A stretch of 64,000 nt of DNA from Niabella sp. GTDB taxonomy: Bacteria; Bacteroidota; Bacteroidia; Chitinophagales; Chitinophagaceae. Positions 45,055 through 52,972 of this stretch are shown here, one piece after another. A program made the position numbers and the translations under genes. The notes under the pieces are model-generated. The model did not search any database and was not told where the DNA came from. It saw nothing but the letters and a program-made list of their open reading frames with translations. The stretch lies in assembly GCF_030150205.1 (NCBI RefSeq), contig NZ_JASLGT010000004.1, positions 124,001 through 188,000 on the forward strand, in the 5' to 3' direction. Positions within the stretch are counted from its first letter, which is position 1; each line of letters starts with the position of its first letter.

Positions 45055-47076
45055 ATGAAAAGGGTACATGGCTTATTAGTGGCTATCCTCTCTGTATCTG
45101 TCATCCTTATATCGGGTTGTAAGAAATATGGGTTTAATATACCGGATGGATATAATGTAGACTCGTTGAAAACAAATGTGACCATTGATACTTCCGGTAA
45201 AAATGAAGATAACAGTTTTCTGCAGCACGTGCGGATGTTTCCGGGCCTCGTAGCGTCGGGTGAGGAAAGACTGCAGAATACACAGGTGGTGCTTAACCTC
45301 AACTACCTTAAAGCACAGCGAAGTTACCTGATGATGTATGTGGAGCCGGGTTATAGCACCAGCCGTATTTACAGCACAGGTATGTATGCACCGCCAGGCG
45401 GGGAAATAACCATTACAGTGCCGGCCGGCGTTACAGGGCTAAGCTGCCAGGTAGGGATTTGGGCCAACACCATAACGGGCAACATGCGTTATTCGCGCAT
45501 CATTACAAAACAGGATCTGTTCCCTGGGGTTAATAAGGTCAAAAACCTGTTTGGAGGACATGTGTATATACTGCCATCTTACCCGGTAGCGAACCCGGTG
45601 GCCCTTGGCATTTCGGGCGCTTGTAAAAGCCCCGATTTCATATTGGGTACTACTACCGCCGCCGCATGGAAACAGGCGATCCAAAGTTCAGGAGTGCCCT
45701 GGTTTGAGCTGGCTTCCTCCACGATGGTGCTAACATTGCCGGTGGATAAAATGAAGGATTACCTGACCCAGCATCCAGACTTTGACCCCGTGCAGGTGAT
45801 GCAGCTATGGGATCGTATGATACAAACCGACTTTAATGGTTGGGCGGGGCTTACAGACGCGGCGGTTGATCCGGCGCACCGGTCGCCACAGTTTCCCTGG
45901 CGTACAGCGCTTGATGCCCAGCCCTCTTATCTTACCGGGGCCTATCCGTTGTTTGCATTAAATACCGACGAATGGATGCGTAAACTGCTTGCGGTAAATG
46001 ACGAAACGATAACGGGGGTCAGCCAGTCGTGGGATATGGTTACGGCGTTGGGGTCATTGTATGCACAGCCCAAGTGGATATGGGGAGGATTGTACCAGGC
46101 TTCCATTGGCAACCTGTTTTTGTTTGAGCGCGCCAAGAGGCTTAATGTTACCGATGTGGCCGGGTTTAACCCGCAGCTGCTGGATGCGCAGGTGGTCAAT
46201 GAAGCACTACGTTTTTCGAACGATCCCACCATTGATCCCAATACCAATCTGGTTAAAAATTTTGATAACGATTCCCGGCTGAACAGCGCTATCCGGAAAA
46301 CCATACCCTTCCTGCAGATCTTTGAAAAGCTTAAAAGTGCCGACAATAAATCAGATGGTTATGGGTTTATGACCTATATTTTTAAAAAGACCCGTGATAC
46401 GCCGCTCCGTATATTTATTAATGATGATGCCCGCAAGGATTTTGTATACGAAGCGCTTTGTGAATATACCGGCCTGAACTGCATTTTCTTCTTCAGGGCC
46501 TGGGGGATCGGTATAAGTCCTGCAAAGCAATCGGAGATGGCTTTAAAGTACCCGGTTATGCTCACCAAAAATGTATGGCAGTATAATCCCCTTACCAAAA
46601 CCGGGGGCGATTCTACCGTGCTCAATTTGCCGGGACTGCCCTTTTCCAGGGCTTTATGGACGGCTTCGGCAGATTCTTATGAGCCCAGCGGAGAGGGAGC
46701 TCCCAATGGTTGGCCCATCTCCGCCATTGATGGCAATCCGGCTACTTTCTGGCACACGCAATGGCAGGGAGGCGGTCCCGTATTTCCACACTGGTTCCTG
46801 ATTGATATGCATGAGACGCTCCCTGTTTCCGGGATGATATTTACCCCGCGGCAAAGTGATTGTTGCCGGAATATACCGAAGGACTATAAGATTTATATTG
46901 GAAATACTACAGATGAGGCCGGTATGACCCTGGCTGCGCAGGGTGTTTTCCAGAATAATAACAGCACCCAGCGGGTTAATTTTACGACCGCTGTAACGGG
47001 TAGGTTTATAAAACTGGTATTTGCAAGCGGTTATAGTGACACGTATGCGGTTATGGCAGAGATACAGGCGTTTTAA
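45055..47076 (+). CDS. M60-like (enhancin-type) + discoidin lipoprotein, HExxH lost
   Basis: The 673-residue lipoprotein (signal VILISGC) has an M60-like N-terminal region: a beta-sandwich (YSTSRIYSTGMYAPPGGEIT), then the helical part. In the position of the family zinc motif HExxH the sequence reads TALGS (residues 330-334; SQSWDMVTALGSLYAQPKWI). The usual downstream helix NLF follows (ASIGNLFLFERAKR). A C-terminal F5/8 type C (discoidin, CBM32-like) domain spans about 550-673 (DGNPATFWHTQWQGG). M60 proteins cut mucin-like glycoproteins; this one seems to keep the fold and sugar-binding domain but not the zinc site, so binding is more likely than cleavage. Confidence 0.72.
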   Translation: MKRVHGLLVAILSVSVILISGCKKYGFNIPDGYNVDSLKTNVTIDTSGKNEDNSFLQHVRMFPGLVASGEERLQNTQVVLNLNYLKAQRSYLMMYVEPGYSTSRIYSTGMYAPPGGEITITVPAGVTGLSCQVGIWANTITGNMRYSRIITKQDLFPGVNKVKNLFGGHVYILPSYPVANPVALGISGACKSPDFILGTTTAAAWKQAIQSSGVPWFELASSTMVLTLPVDKMKDYLTQHPDFDPVQVMQLWDRMIQTDFNGWAGLTDAAVDPAHRSPQFPWRTALDAQPSYLTGAYPLFALNTDEWMRKLLAVNDETITGVSQSWDMVTALGSLYAQPKWIWGGLYQASIGNLFLFERAKRLNVTDVAGFNPQLLDAQVVNEALRFSNDPTIDPNTNLVKNFDNDSRLNSAIRKTIPFLQIFEKLKSADNKSDGYGFMTYIFKKTRDTPLRIFINDDARKDFVYEALCEYTGLNCIFFFRAWGIGISPAKQSEMALKYPVMLTKNVWQYNPLTKTGGDSTVLNLPGLPFSRALWTASADSYEPSGEGAPNGWPISAIDGNPATFWHTQWQGGGPVFPHWFLIDMHETLPVSGMIFTPRQSDCCRNIPKDYKIYIGNTTDEAGMTLAAQGVFQNNNSTQRVNFTTAVTGRFIKLVFASGYSDTYAVMAEIQAF

Positions 47077-47128
47077 ATAAAGTCATTAAATAAGAGGTGG
47101 CAGACTTTTGTTAAACCATCGAAAAAAT

Positions 47129-48844
47129 ATGCGGATGAAACGACAATTGATCATAGGGAAGTATTGCATCGCAATGGGGATTGCTGTTGCACTGGCGGCC
47201 GGGTGTAAAAAATATCCCAGTGTGCCCCCTGTTTTTGAAAAACAGGAATTAAATGCCGACAGTGTTAAACGCAAGGTACTGGTCATTAGTATTGATGGTT
47301 TGCCGGGTAATGAGTTAAAAGCAGCAACCGGGCTCAATAATATTGCCACGCTTCTAAAAACGGCTAAGTTCAGTTATGCAGAGGCCCGGCTTTCCAAACC
47401 TGCTACAGACGGGGCCAGCTGGGCTTCCCTGTTAACGGGCGTAATACCGGCTACCCATGGCATTACCGATAGTAGTTTTGAATTTAATAATACAGACCCG
47501 GCATCCTCCGACGGAAGGGTGCCGTATGCAATGGATATTTTCAGGATCTTAAATGTTAACAAACCCAGTTATACTTCAGCCCTGGTTAGCCCCTGGGCCA
47601 ACCTGGCCAGGTATGTTGCACGAACGGCCACTTACAGCTATGGCGTATTAAATGATGCCGTGGTAAAGGATTCGGCAGTTAGTTTATTGAAACGGGATAC
47701 AAGCCTTTCGCTACTGGTTGTTAATTTCAACGAGGTAGCGCTGGCCGGTAAAGCTGCCGGCAATTATTCGCTCTCCAACCCTGCGTATAAAACAGCCCTT
47801 GAAAAGGCCGACGGATATATTGGCAATATTTTACAGGCCATGAACGCCCGGCCCGGTAAAAGCCAGGAACAATGGCTGGTAATGATTACTTCGGGGCCCG
47901 GAGCGGTTGCCAATCCGCTGCCTGGTTTTTTAATCTGCGCATATCCCTCTTTTACGAGTCAGGAGGTAAAAAAAGTAGGCTATTCTACAGTACTGTTTAA
48001 TGATGATACCAGTACCTACGCTTATGTGCCCAACCCCCAGTTATATGATGCCAAATTCTCGGATGAGTTTACCGTGCAGGTACGTACTTACAATTTAAAT
48101 GGGGTTCAGTATCCGGGATTGCTCTCCAAATCTACTCCCAAAATGAAAAATGACGATTTAAGTATTAAAGGCTGGATGTGGCTAAATGTGGGCAGCGGAA
48201 ATGTTAATTATGAACCCAACTTGGGTAGCGGAACCAAAAAGTATAATTCTACCAATACAGGGGCCTTTAATGTTAACGAATGGCATACCTATACGATGCG
48301 GGTAAAGATTACCAGTGCCACCAACCGGAATGTGTCGATGTTTGTAGATGGTAATCCCAAAGGGAGCGTGTTTGATATTGGAAATGTTGATTTCAGTAAT
48401 CCTGCAGAGCCGCTAAAACTGGGCTATAGAAGAGTGGATAACTTTTTTGCACCCATGCAGTTTTATGCGTCGGACCTGGTCTATTTTAATACGGCCCTGC
48501 CGGACAGCATTATTAAGAATTACGTAAACCTGGCTGATTTTAGCCGGCATCCTTATTATAAAAACCTGACCGGTTGGTGGCCGCTGGATGACGCCACGGG
48601 GAATGTGGTGTACAACTATGCACTTACAGGGTCCGATATGGTTTTGAACGGGTCGTTCCGCTGGGTGAAACTGGATCCCAATGTGCCTCCGGGCAGAACC
48701 CCGGCTCCGCCGGATGCTACTGTTTCTATCAACGCCGCAGTAACCGATATTGCAGCACACATGAAGTATTGGATGAACCTGAAAGCAATGACCGTTGGCC
48801 TTTCTAACTCGTGGCTTAGTAATTTTTCGGCCGAAATAAAATAA
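47129..48844 (+). CDS. Second alkaline-phosphatase-superfamily + LamG lipoprotein, ligands lost
   Basis: The 571-residue lipoprotein (starts at ATG 47129 or 47135; signal ending ALAAGC) is a paralogue of the product at 43104. It keeps the first Asp (VISIDGLPG) and the Thr/Ser region (ATDGASWASLLTG). The motif FNEVDxAGH reads FNEVALAGK (A204, K208, the same positions as in the paralogue) and SDHG reads SGPG (257 region). A LamG-like domain follows (SDEFTVQVRTYNLNG to DLVYFNTALPDSII). Loss of the metal ligands in both copies argues for a non-enzymatic surface role. Last gene of the locus; the terminator at 49071-49099 lies 230 bases downstream. Confidence 0.7.
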   Translation: MRMKRQLIIGKYCIAMGIAVALAAGCKKYPSVPPVFEKQELNADSVKRKVLVISIDGLPGNELKAATGLNNIATLLKTAKFSYAEARLSKPATDGASWASLLTGVIPATHGITDSSFEFNNTDPASSDGRVPYAMDIFRILNVNKPSYTSALVSPWANLARYVARTATYSYGVLNDAVVKDSAVSLLKRDTSLSLLVVNFNEVALAGKAAGNYSLSNPAYKTALEKADGYIGNILQAMNARPGKSQEQWLVMITSGPGAVANPLPGFLICAYPSFTSQEVKKVGYSTVLFNDDTSTYAYVPNPQLYDAKFSDEFTVQVRTYNLNGVQYPGLLSKSTPKMKNDDLSIKGWMWLNVGSGNVNYEPNLGSGTKKYNSTNTGAFNVNEWHTYTMRVKITSATNRNVSMFVDGNPKGSVFDIGNVDFSNPAEPLKLGYRRVDNFFAPMQFYASDLVYFNTALPDSIIKNYVNLADFSRHPYYKNLTGWWPLDDATGNVVYNYALTGSDMVLNGSFRWVKLDPNVPPGRTPAPPDATVSINAAVTDIAAHMKYWMNLKAMTVGLSNSWLSNFSAEIK

Positions 48845-49045
48845 CGATCATTGCTCGAACCCCGCAGGTGTTACGAGCATGATTTCATGGCCTAAGGCGA
48901 TCGCATACATTTTTGGAACCTTTGTGATAGTTGTTATGAAAAGGCTTTTGACAATTGATGGTGGTTGGGCTTTTACCGCAATGTCCGCAAAGGATTCACA
49001 AAGGTCGCGATGAGACCAGGCCGTTCATTTGTCGTTGCCCTTATG

Positions 49046-49302
49046 CCAATGGTACAAAAAATTTAAATACAAAAAAGACCGGCAAGCGCCGGTCTTTTTA
49101 TTTTCGGTAAGGATTGTCTTATCGCATGAACAGCAGCTCGCGGTATTTCGGCAGGTACCATTCTTTATCATCCACCAGTAATTCCAGTTTATCTACATGA
49201 TAACGGATCTGGTCGAAGAATTTTGCTTTTACCTGGCTTTCATATGCAATCGCCTTTGTGCGGGTATCTTCGATTGCGTTGCATATTTTACGCGCTTCAA
49301 TC
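49046..49302. repeat. Right member of glnN-end direct repeat
   Basis: The glnN terminator and the last part of the glnN coding region, matched by the shorter, diverged copy at 28585-28720. Order and orientation are the same. The 20-kb locus lies between the two copies. Confidence 0.65.
49071..49099. terminator. Bidirectional terminator between the locus and glnN
   Basis: GACCGGC-AAGC-GCCGGTC with A-runs on the left and T-runs on the right. It can end the plus-strand surface-protein operon and the minus-strand glnN transcript, whose stop codon lies 20 bases away. It is nearly a copy of the terminator at 28612-28641. Confidence 0.88.
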
Positions 49303-51308
49303 ATTTGCTCTACCAGGTCGCTGGCCTTGTTGATATGCTCAGAGATCTTATCAAGGATCTGTTTCTGGTTGGCATACGCCTCTTCCGGAACACCCGCATC
49401 TTTCAGACCACGGATATTATTGGCCAGAAGGGTTTGGTAACGGATAGATGGCGGCAGGATAATGCTGGTTGCCATCTCGCCCATGATACGGCCTTCGATC
49501 TGTACTTTCTTAATGTATTTTTCCAGTTCGATCTCATGCCTTGCTTCCAGTTCCGACAGGGAGTAGATGCCGTTATCCACAAACAATTTTTTGTTTTTGT
49601 CGGTAACCATGGCATCCAGTGCCAGCGGCGTTGTTTTCAGGTTGGGCAACCCTCTTTTTTCCGCTTCTTTTTCCCATGCTTCGCTGTAACCATCACCTTC
49701 GAAATGTACTTTTTCGCTGGCAACGATATATTCGCGGATCACCTGCATGATAGCAATTTCTTTTTTCTCACCTTTCTCAATCAGGGAGTCTACTTCTTTT
49801 TTAAACTGCTTCAGTGTTTCCGCCATAATGGTATTTAATACAGTCATGGGGTTGGCGCAGTTTGCAGTGGAACCTACTGCACGGAACTCAAATTTGTTTC
49901 CGGTAAAGGCAAAGGGAGAGGTCCGGTTCCGGTCGGTATTGTCCATAAACAATTCCGGGATGGTTTTGTGAATGTCCAGCTTTAGCATGCTTTCATCCTG
50001 CTCATCCATTTTGTCAGAAACACGCTCTTTTACCTCTTCCAGCACCTGCGACAGGTATTTTCCGATAAATACGGAAATGATTGCTGGTGGTGCTTCATTT
50101 GCGCCCAAACGGTGATCGTTGGGAGCAGAAGCGATAGAGGCTCTTAAGATATCTGCATAATCATGCACCGCCTTAATGGTATTTACAAAGAATGTAAGGA
50201 ACATTAAGTTGGTTTTGGGGGTTTTGCCCGGTGCCAGCAGGTTGATGCCGGTATCAGTAGCAAGGCTCCAGTTATTGTGCTTACCGCTTCCGTTAAGGCC
50301 GGCGAACGGCTTTTCGTGGAACAGTACTTTCAGACCATGACGGGGAGCGATCCGGCTCATGGTATCCATCAATAAGGTATTGTGGTCTACCGCCAGGTTG
50401 ATTTCCTCGTAAATGGGGGCGCACTCGAACTGTGCGGGCGCTACCTCGTTGTGACGGGTGCGCAGCGGAATGCCCAGTTTGTAACATTCGTTTTCAAAAT
50501 CACGCATAAAAGCATATACGCGTTCAGGTATCGCACCAAAATAATGATCTTCCAGCTGCTGGTTCTTGGCGGAGTTGTGGCCATAAACCGTGCGGCCGGT
50601 CATCACCAGGTCCGGACGTGCATTAAACAGCCCTTCGTCTACCACAAAGTATTCCTGCTCCCATCCAAGGGTGGCGTTTACTTTCTGTACGTTCCGGTCG
50701 AAGTAATTACATACATCAACGGCAGCTTTATTTAATACATCAATTGATTTTAATAAAGGTGCTTTATAATCCAGTGATTCCCCGGTGTAAGAAATAAAGA
50801 TGGTAGGAATACACAGGGTTCTGCCATAACCGATCTCCACAATAAAGGGAGGGGAAGAAGGATCCCAGGCGGTATAACCCCTGGCCTCAAAAGTGGCTCT
50901 TAAGCCTCCGTTGGGGAAGGAAGATGCATCCGGCTCCTGCTGGATCAGCGCGGCACTGTCAAATTCTTCAATCGGCGTTCCATCTCCTTTTAATGTAAAA
51001 AAGGAATCATGTTTTTCTGCCGTTGTTCCGGTCAGTGGCTGAAACCAGTGTGTATAGTGGGTTACGCCCTTGGTTTCTGCCCAGGCACGCATGCCTGTTG
51101 CGATCTGGTTGGCTACATTGCGATCAATTTTCTGACCCGCATTAATAGAAGCCTTCAGGCTCTTATATGCTTCATCACTTAAAAACTTTCTCGCGGTTTT
51201 CAAATCAAATACATGAGAACCAAAAACCTCCGTAATCTTGGGGGTGATCTTGCCTACATCCGTATTGTAGGTATGCAGTTCGGAAATTGCGTTGAATCTT
51301 AATGACAT
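49119..51308 (-). CDS. glnN: Type III glutamine synthetase (GlnN)
   Basis: The 729-residue protein has the length and motifs of the GSIII family used by Bacteroidota and cyanobacteria, about 270 residues longer than GSI. Motifs visible are SSPPFIVEIGYGRTLCIPT, LGWEQEYFVV, NGSGKHNNWSLATDTG and EFRAVGST near the C-terminal third. It makes glutamine from glutamate and ammonia with ATP, in the cytoplasm. A promoter with an inverted repeat lies upstream (51325-51362), and a terminator downstream. A truncated relic of its 3' end is found at 28640-28762. Confidence 0.97.
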   Translation of the reverse strand: MSLRFNAISELHTYNTDVGKITPKITEVFGSHVFDLKTARKFLSDEAYKSLKASINAGQKIDRNVANQIATGMRAWAETKGVTHYTHWFQPLTGTTAEKHDSFFTLKGDGTPIEEFDSAALIQQEPDASSFPNGGLRATFEARGYTAWDPSSPPFIVEIGYGRTLCIPTIFISYTGESLDYKAPLLKSIDVLNKAAVDVCNYFDRNVQKVNATLGWEQEYFVVDEGLFNARPDLVMTGRTVYGHNSAKNQQLEDHYFGAIPERVYAFMRDFENECYKLGIPLRTRHNEVAPAQFECAPIYEEINLAVDHNTLLMDTMSRIAPRHGLKVLFHEKPFAGLNGSGKHNNWSLATDTGINLLAPGKTPKTNLMFLTFFVNTIKAVHDYADILRASIASAPNDHRLGANEAPPAIISVFIGKYLSQVLEEVKERVSDKMDEQDESMLKLDIHKTIPELFMDNTDRNRTSPFAFTGNKFEFRAVGSTANCANPMTVLNTIMAETLKQFKKEVDSLIEKGEKKEIAIMQVIREYIVASEKVHFEGDGYSEAWEKEAEKRGLPNLKTTPLALDAMVTDKNKKLFVDNGIYSLSELEARHEIELEKYIKKVQIEGRIMGEMATSIILPPSIRYQTLLANNIRGLKDAGVPEEAYANQKQILDKISEHINKASDLVEQMIEARKICNAIEDTRTKAIAYESQVKAKFFDQIRYHVDKLELLVDDKEWYLPKYRELLFMR

Positions 51309-51324
51309 TGAAGAATAATTTTTG

Positions 51325-51362
51325 CAAAAATAAAAGGAAAATAGTATTTCATGTATGAAATA
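51325..51362 (-). promoter_or_regulatory. glnN promoter with 8-bp inverted repeat
   Basis: On the minus strand TATTTTTG (51332-51325) matches TAnnTTTG and lies 17 bases before the start codon. Upstream is the repeat TATTTCAT-GT-ATGAAATA (51345-51362), placed where a regulator would affect the -33 region. No clear TTTG at -33 is seen, consistent with activator dependence. Nitrogen control is an inference from the gene's role. Confidence 0.5.
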
Positions 51363-51442
51363 TTTCTATTTTTTGAATAAATATTTCTCTTTTTATTGTT
51401 TTGCCATCAACGAAATGCTGTTTTTGTGCTGAAAAATATGTA

Positions 51443-52753
51443 TTATTTTATTTTAGTATTTGTTTTTTTAAGAAGGCGTTGCCAATGGATACCTGCTAAA
51501 ATAACGGGCAGGAACAGCGGGAAAAGAATGGACCGGTAACGGACCATTGCCCCAAGGTTATTCACCGTATAGCCGATCATTAACAATGTACTGATCGTAA
51601 ATACGAGGAGGAAGAGGCTAAAAGGCCGGAAACTGCGTTTTTGCCGGGGAACTATCAAAAAAAGCAGGATACAGATCCAGGTAAGCATCATTTCCAGGAA
51701 GGCCGGGATGATGAGCATTTTTTTAAGATCCATTATAAAAGGACGAAAAAACGCAATACCCGCTGCCTGCGGAAACTGGCGTATAAAACCTGCCAGATCC
51801 GGTTGCAGAGGAGGCACCGGCACGCTGGATTGGCCACCGGTAAGCTCCAGGAAGGATGCCTGTTTGCTGGCAACAATAGCGGGAAAATCCAGCGCGGGAT
51901 GCAGGTATTTGGCTAAGAAAAAGAAAGCAAGTCCCAAACTGTATACCCCCGTAAACACCAGCACGCGCCGGGATGGGAACCGCCGCGCCAGTATCCAGCA
52001 CAACAGGGCCGGAAATAACAGCAGCAATATATGGTTCCGGAGTGCAAATAATAACAGGAAGGCTCCCAACAGCAATAAGTAACCCTGTAGCGGTTTTTTT
52101 GACGTAATGTGGAAATAAAAAATGTAAATGATCGTGCTAAGGGCCAAATAGGTAAGCCCATCTTTATGCAATCCGCTGGTCCAGTATAAAAAAGAGGGTG
52201 CCAGGAAACAACCGATAATCAGCAGGAGGCGGCTGCCGCCAACATGATGCTGCATTACCCGGTAAAGGGCTACAACGCCGAAAAAAACGAAAAACGTATA
52301 AAAAATGATGTTTATAAAGTAGCTGCCAAAGCTAAAGCAGTTAAATACCGATTCGATCCGGACGTAGGTATTGTTTTTTAAATTGTTCCAGTAAGAGGCG
52401 CTGGAGGCAAAAAAGCTTCTGAAGCTGGTGCCGTACCCATCATGAAAAAAACTGGTGATATATTGCCGGGGAGTGGTAAGCAGGTTTTTTGTCTCTTTCA
52501 GACTTTCTGTATGCAGCACCCAGGTGTCGGTATTGCCCGGGGAACCGCCCGAATACCAGGCGATCCAGCCGTAAAGCACGCCCATACCCACTTTCAAAAG
52601 AAAAAGCGCTGCCAGCTGAAATCCCGAAAGTCCGCTGTTGCTGAAAAAGCGGATTTTGGGAATACACCAGGTAAAAAGCAGGAGGTATGCCGCAAAAAGA
52701 AAAATTTCCACAACTGCGCATTTTATGGTACAATGATAATTCAATAATTGCAA
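51443..52753 (-). CDS. Polytopic membrane protein (436 aa)
   Basis: The protein has about 10 to 11 hydrophobic segments, for example AAYLLLFTWCI, FFVFFGVVALYRV, LLLLGAFLLLFALR and a C-terminal ISTLLMIGYTVNNLGAMVRYRSILFPLFLPVI. The short loops with aromatic residues (TSGLHKDGLTYLAL) resemble glycosyltransferase-related or oligosaccharide-polymerising membrane proteins. I do not recognise the family with confidence. It stands alone, with divergent spacing to purL. A role in envelope polysaccharide assembly is only a guess. The start at 52753 is the first ATG of the open frame. Confidence 0.65.
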   Translation of the reverse strand: MQLLNYHCTIKCAVVEIFLFAAYLLLFTWCIPKIRFFSNSGLSGFQLAALFLLKVGMGVLYGWIAWYSGGSPGNTDTWVLHTESLKETKNLLTTPRQYITSFFHDGYGTSFRSFFASSASYWNNLKNNTYVRIESVFNCFSFGSYFINIIFYTFFVFFGVVALYRVMQHHVGGSRLLLIIGCFLAPSFLYWTSGLHKDGLTYLALSTIIYIFYFHITSKKPLQGYLLLLGAFLLLFALRNHILLLLFPALLCWILARRFPSRRVLVFTGVYSLGLAFFFLAKYLHPALDFPAIVASKQASFLELTGGQSSVPVPPLQPDLAGFIRQFPQAAGIAFFRPFIMDLKKMLIIPAFLEMMLTWICILLFLIVPRQKRSFRPFSLFLLVFTISTLLMIGYTVNNLGAMVRYRSILFPLFLPVILAGIHWQRLLKKTNTKIK

Positions 52754-52888
52754 AGATGGTCACCGGGGCAAAGAAAGACTGAAGGCGGTGGTTTCTGAAT
52801 GAACGCCATTAAATTGTTCTGGCCTAACTGCTTTTGTTGGAAGGCGCATTATGAATCTGTGTTTCAGGGGCTTTTTTTGGCTGCTGTG

Positions 52889-52921
52889 TTTGCGGTGGAT
52901 TGCTAAATGACCGTAGTTTTG
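52889..52921 (+). promoter_or_regulatory. purL promoter
   Basis: TTTG (52889-52892) and TAGTTTTG (52914-52921) are separated by 21 bases, a full match to the Bacteroidota housekeeping promoter TTTG-(19-21)-TAnnTTTG. It lies about 50 bases before the purL start. Confidence 0.75.
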
Positions 52922-52972
52922 TAAATTCGCTGCGATTTTTTAATACTACATAAAATCAGCTATAAATATATA

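Noticed and set aside
28585..49302. Insertion sequence or transposon boundaries for the surface locus
   Set aside because: No transposase gene and no terminal inverted repeats are seen; the repeated segment is part of glnN instead.
49197..49838. 213-codon plus-strand frame, Phe-rich
   Set aside because: Antisense to glnN; composition is that of a reversed conserved gene.
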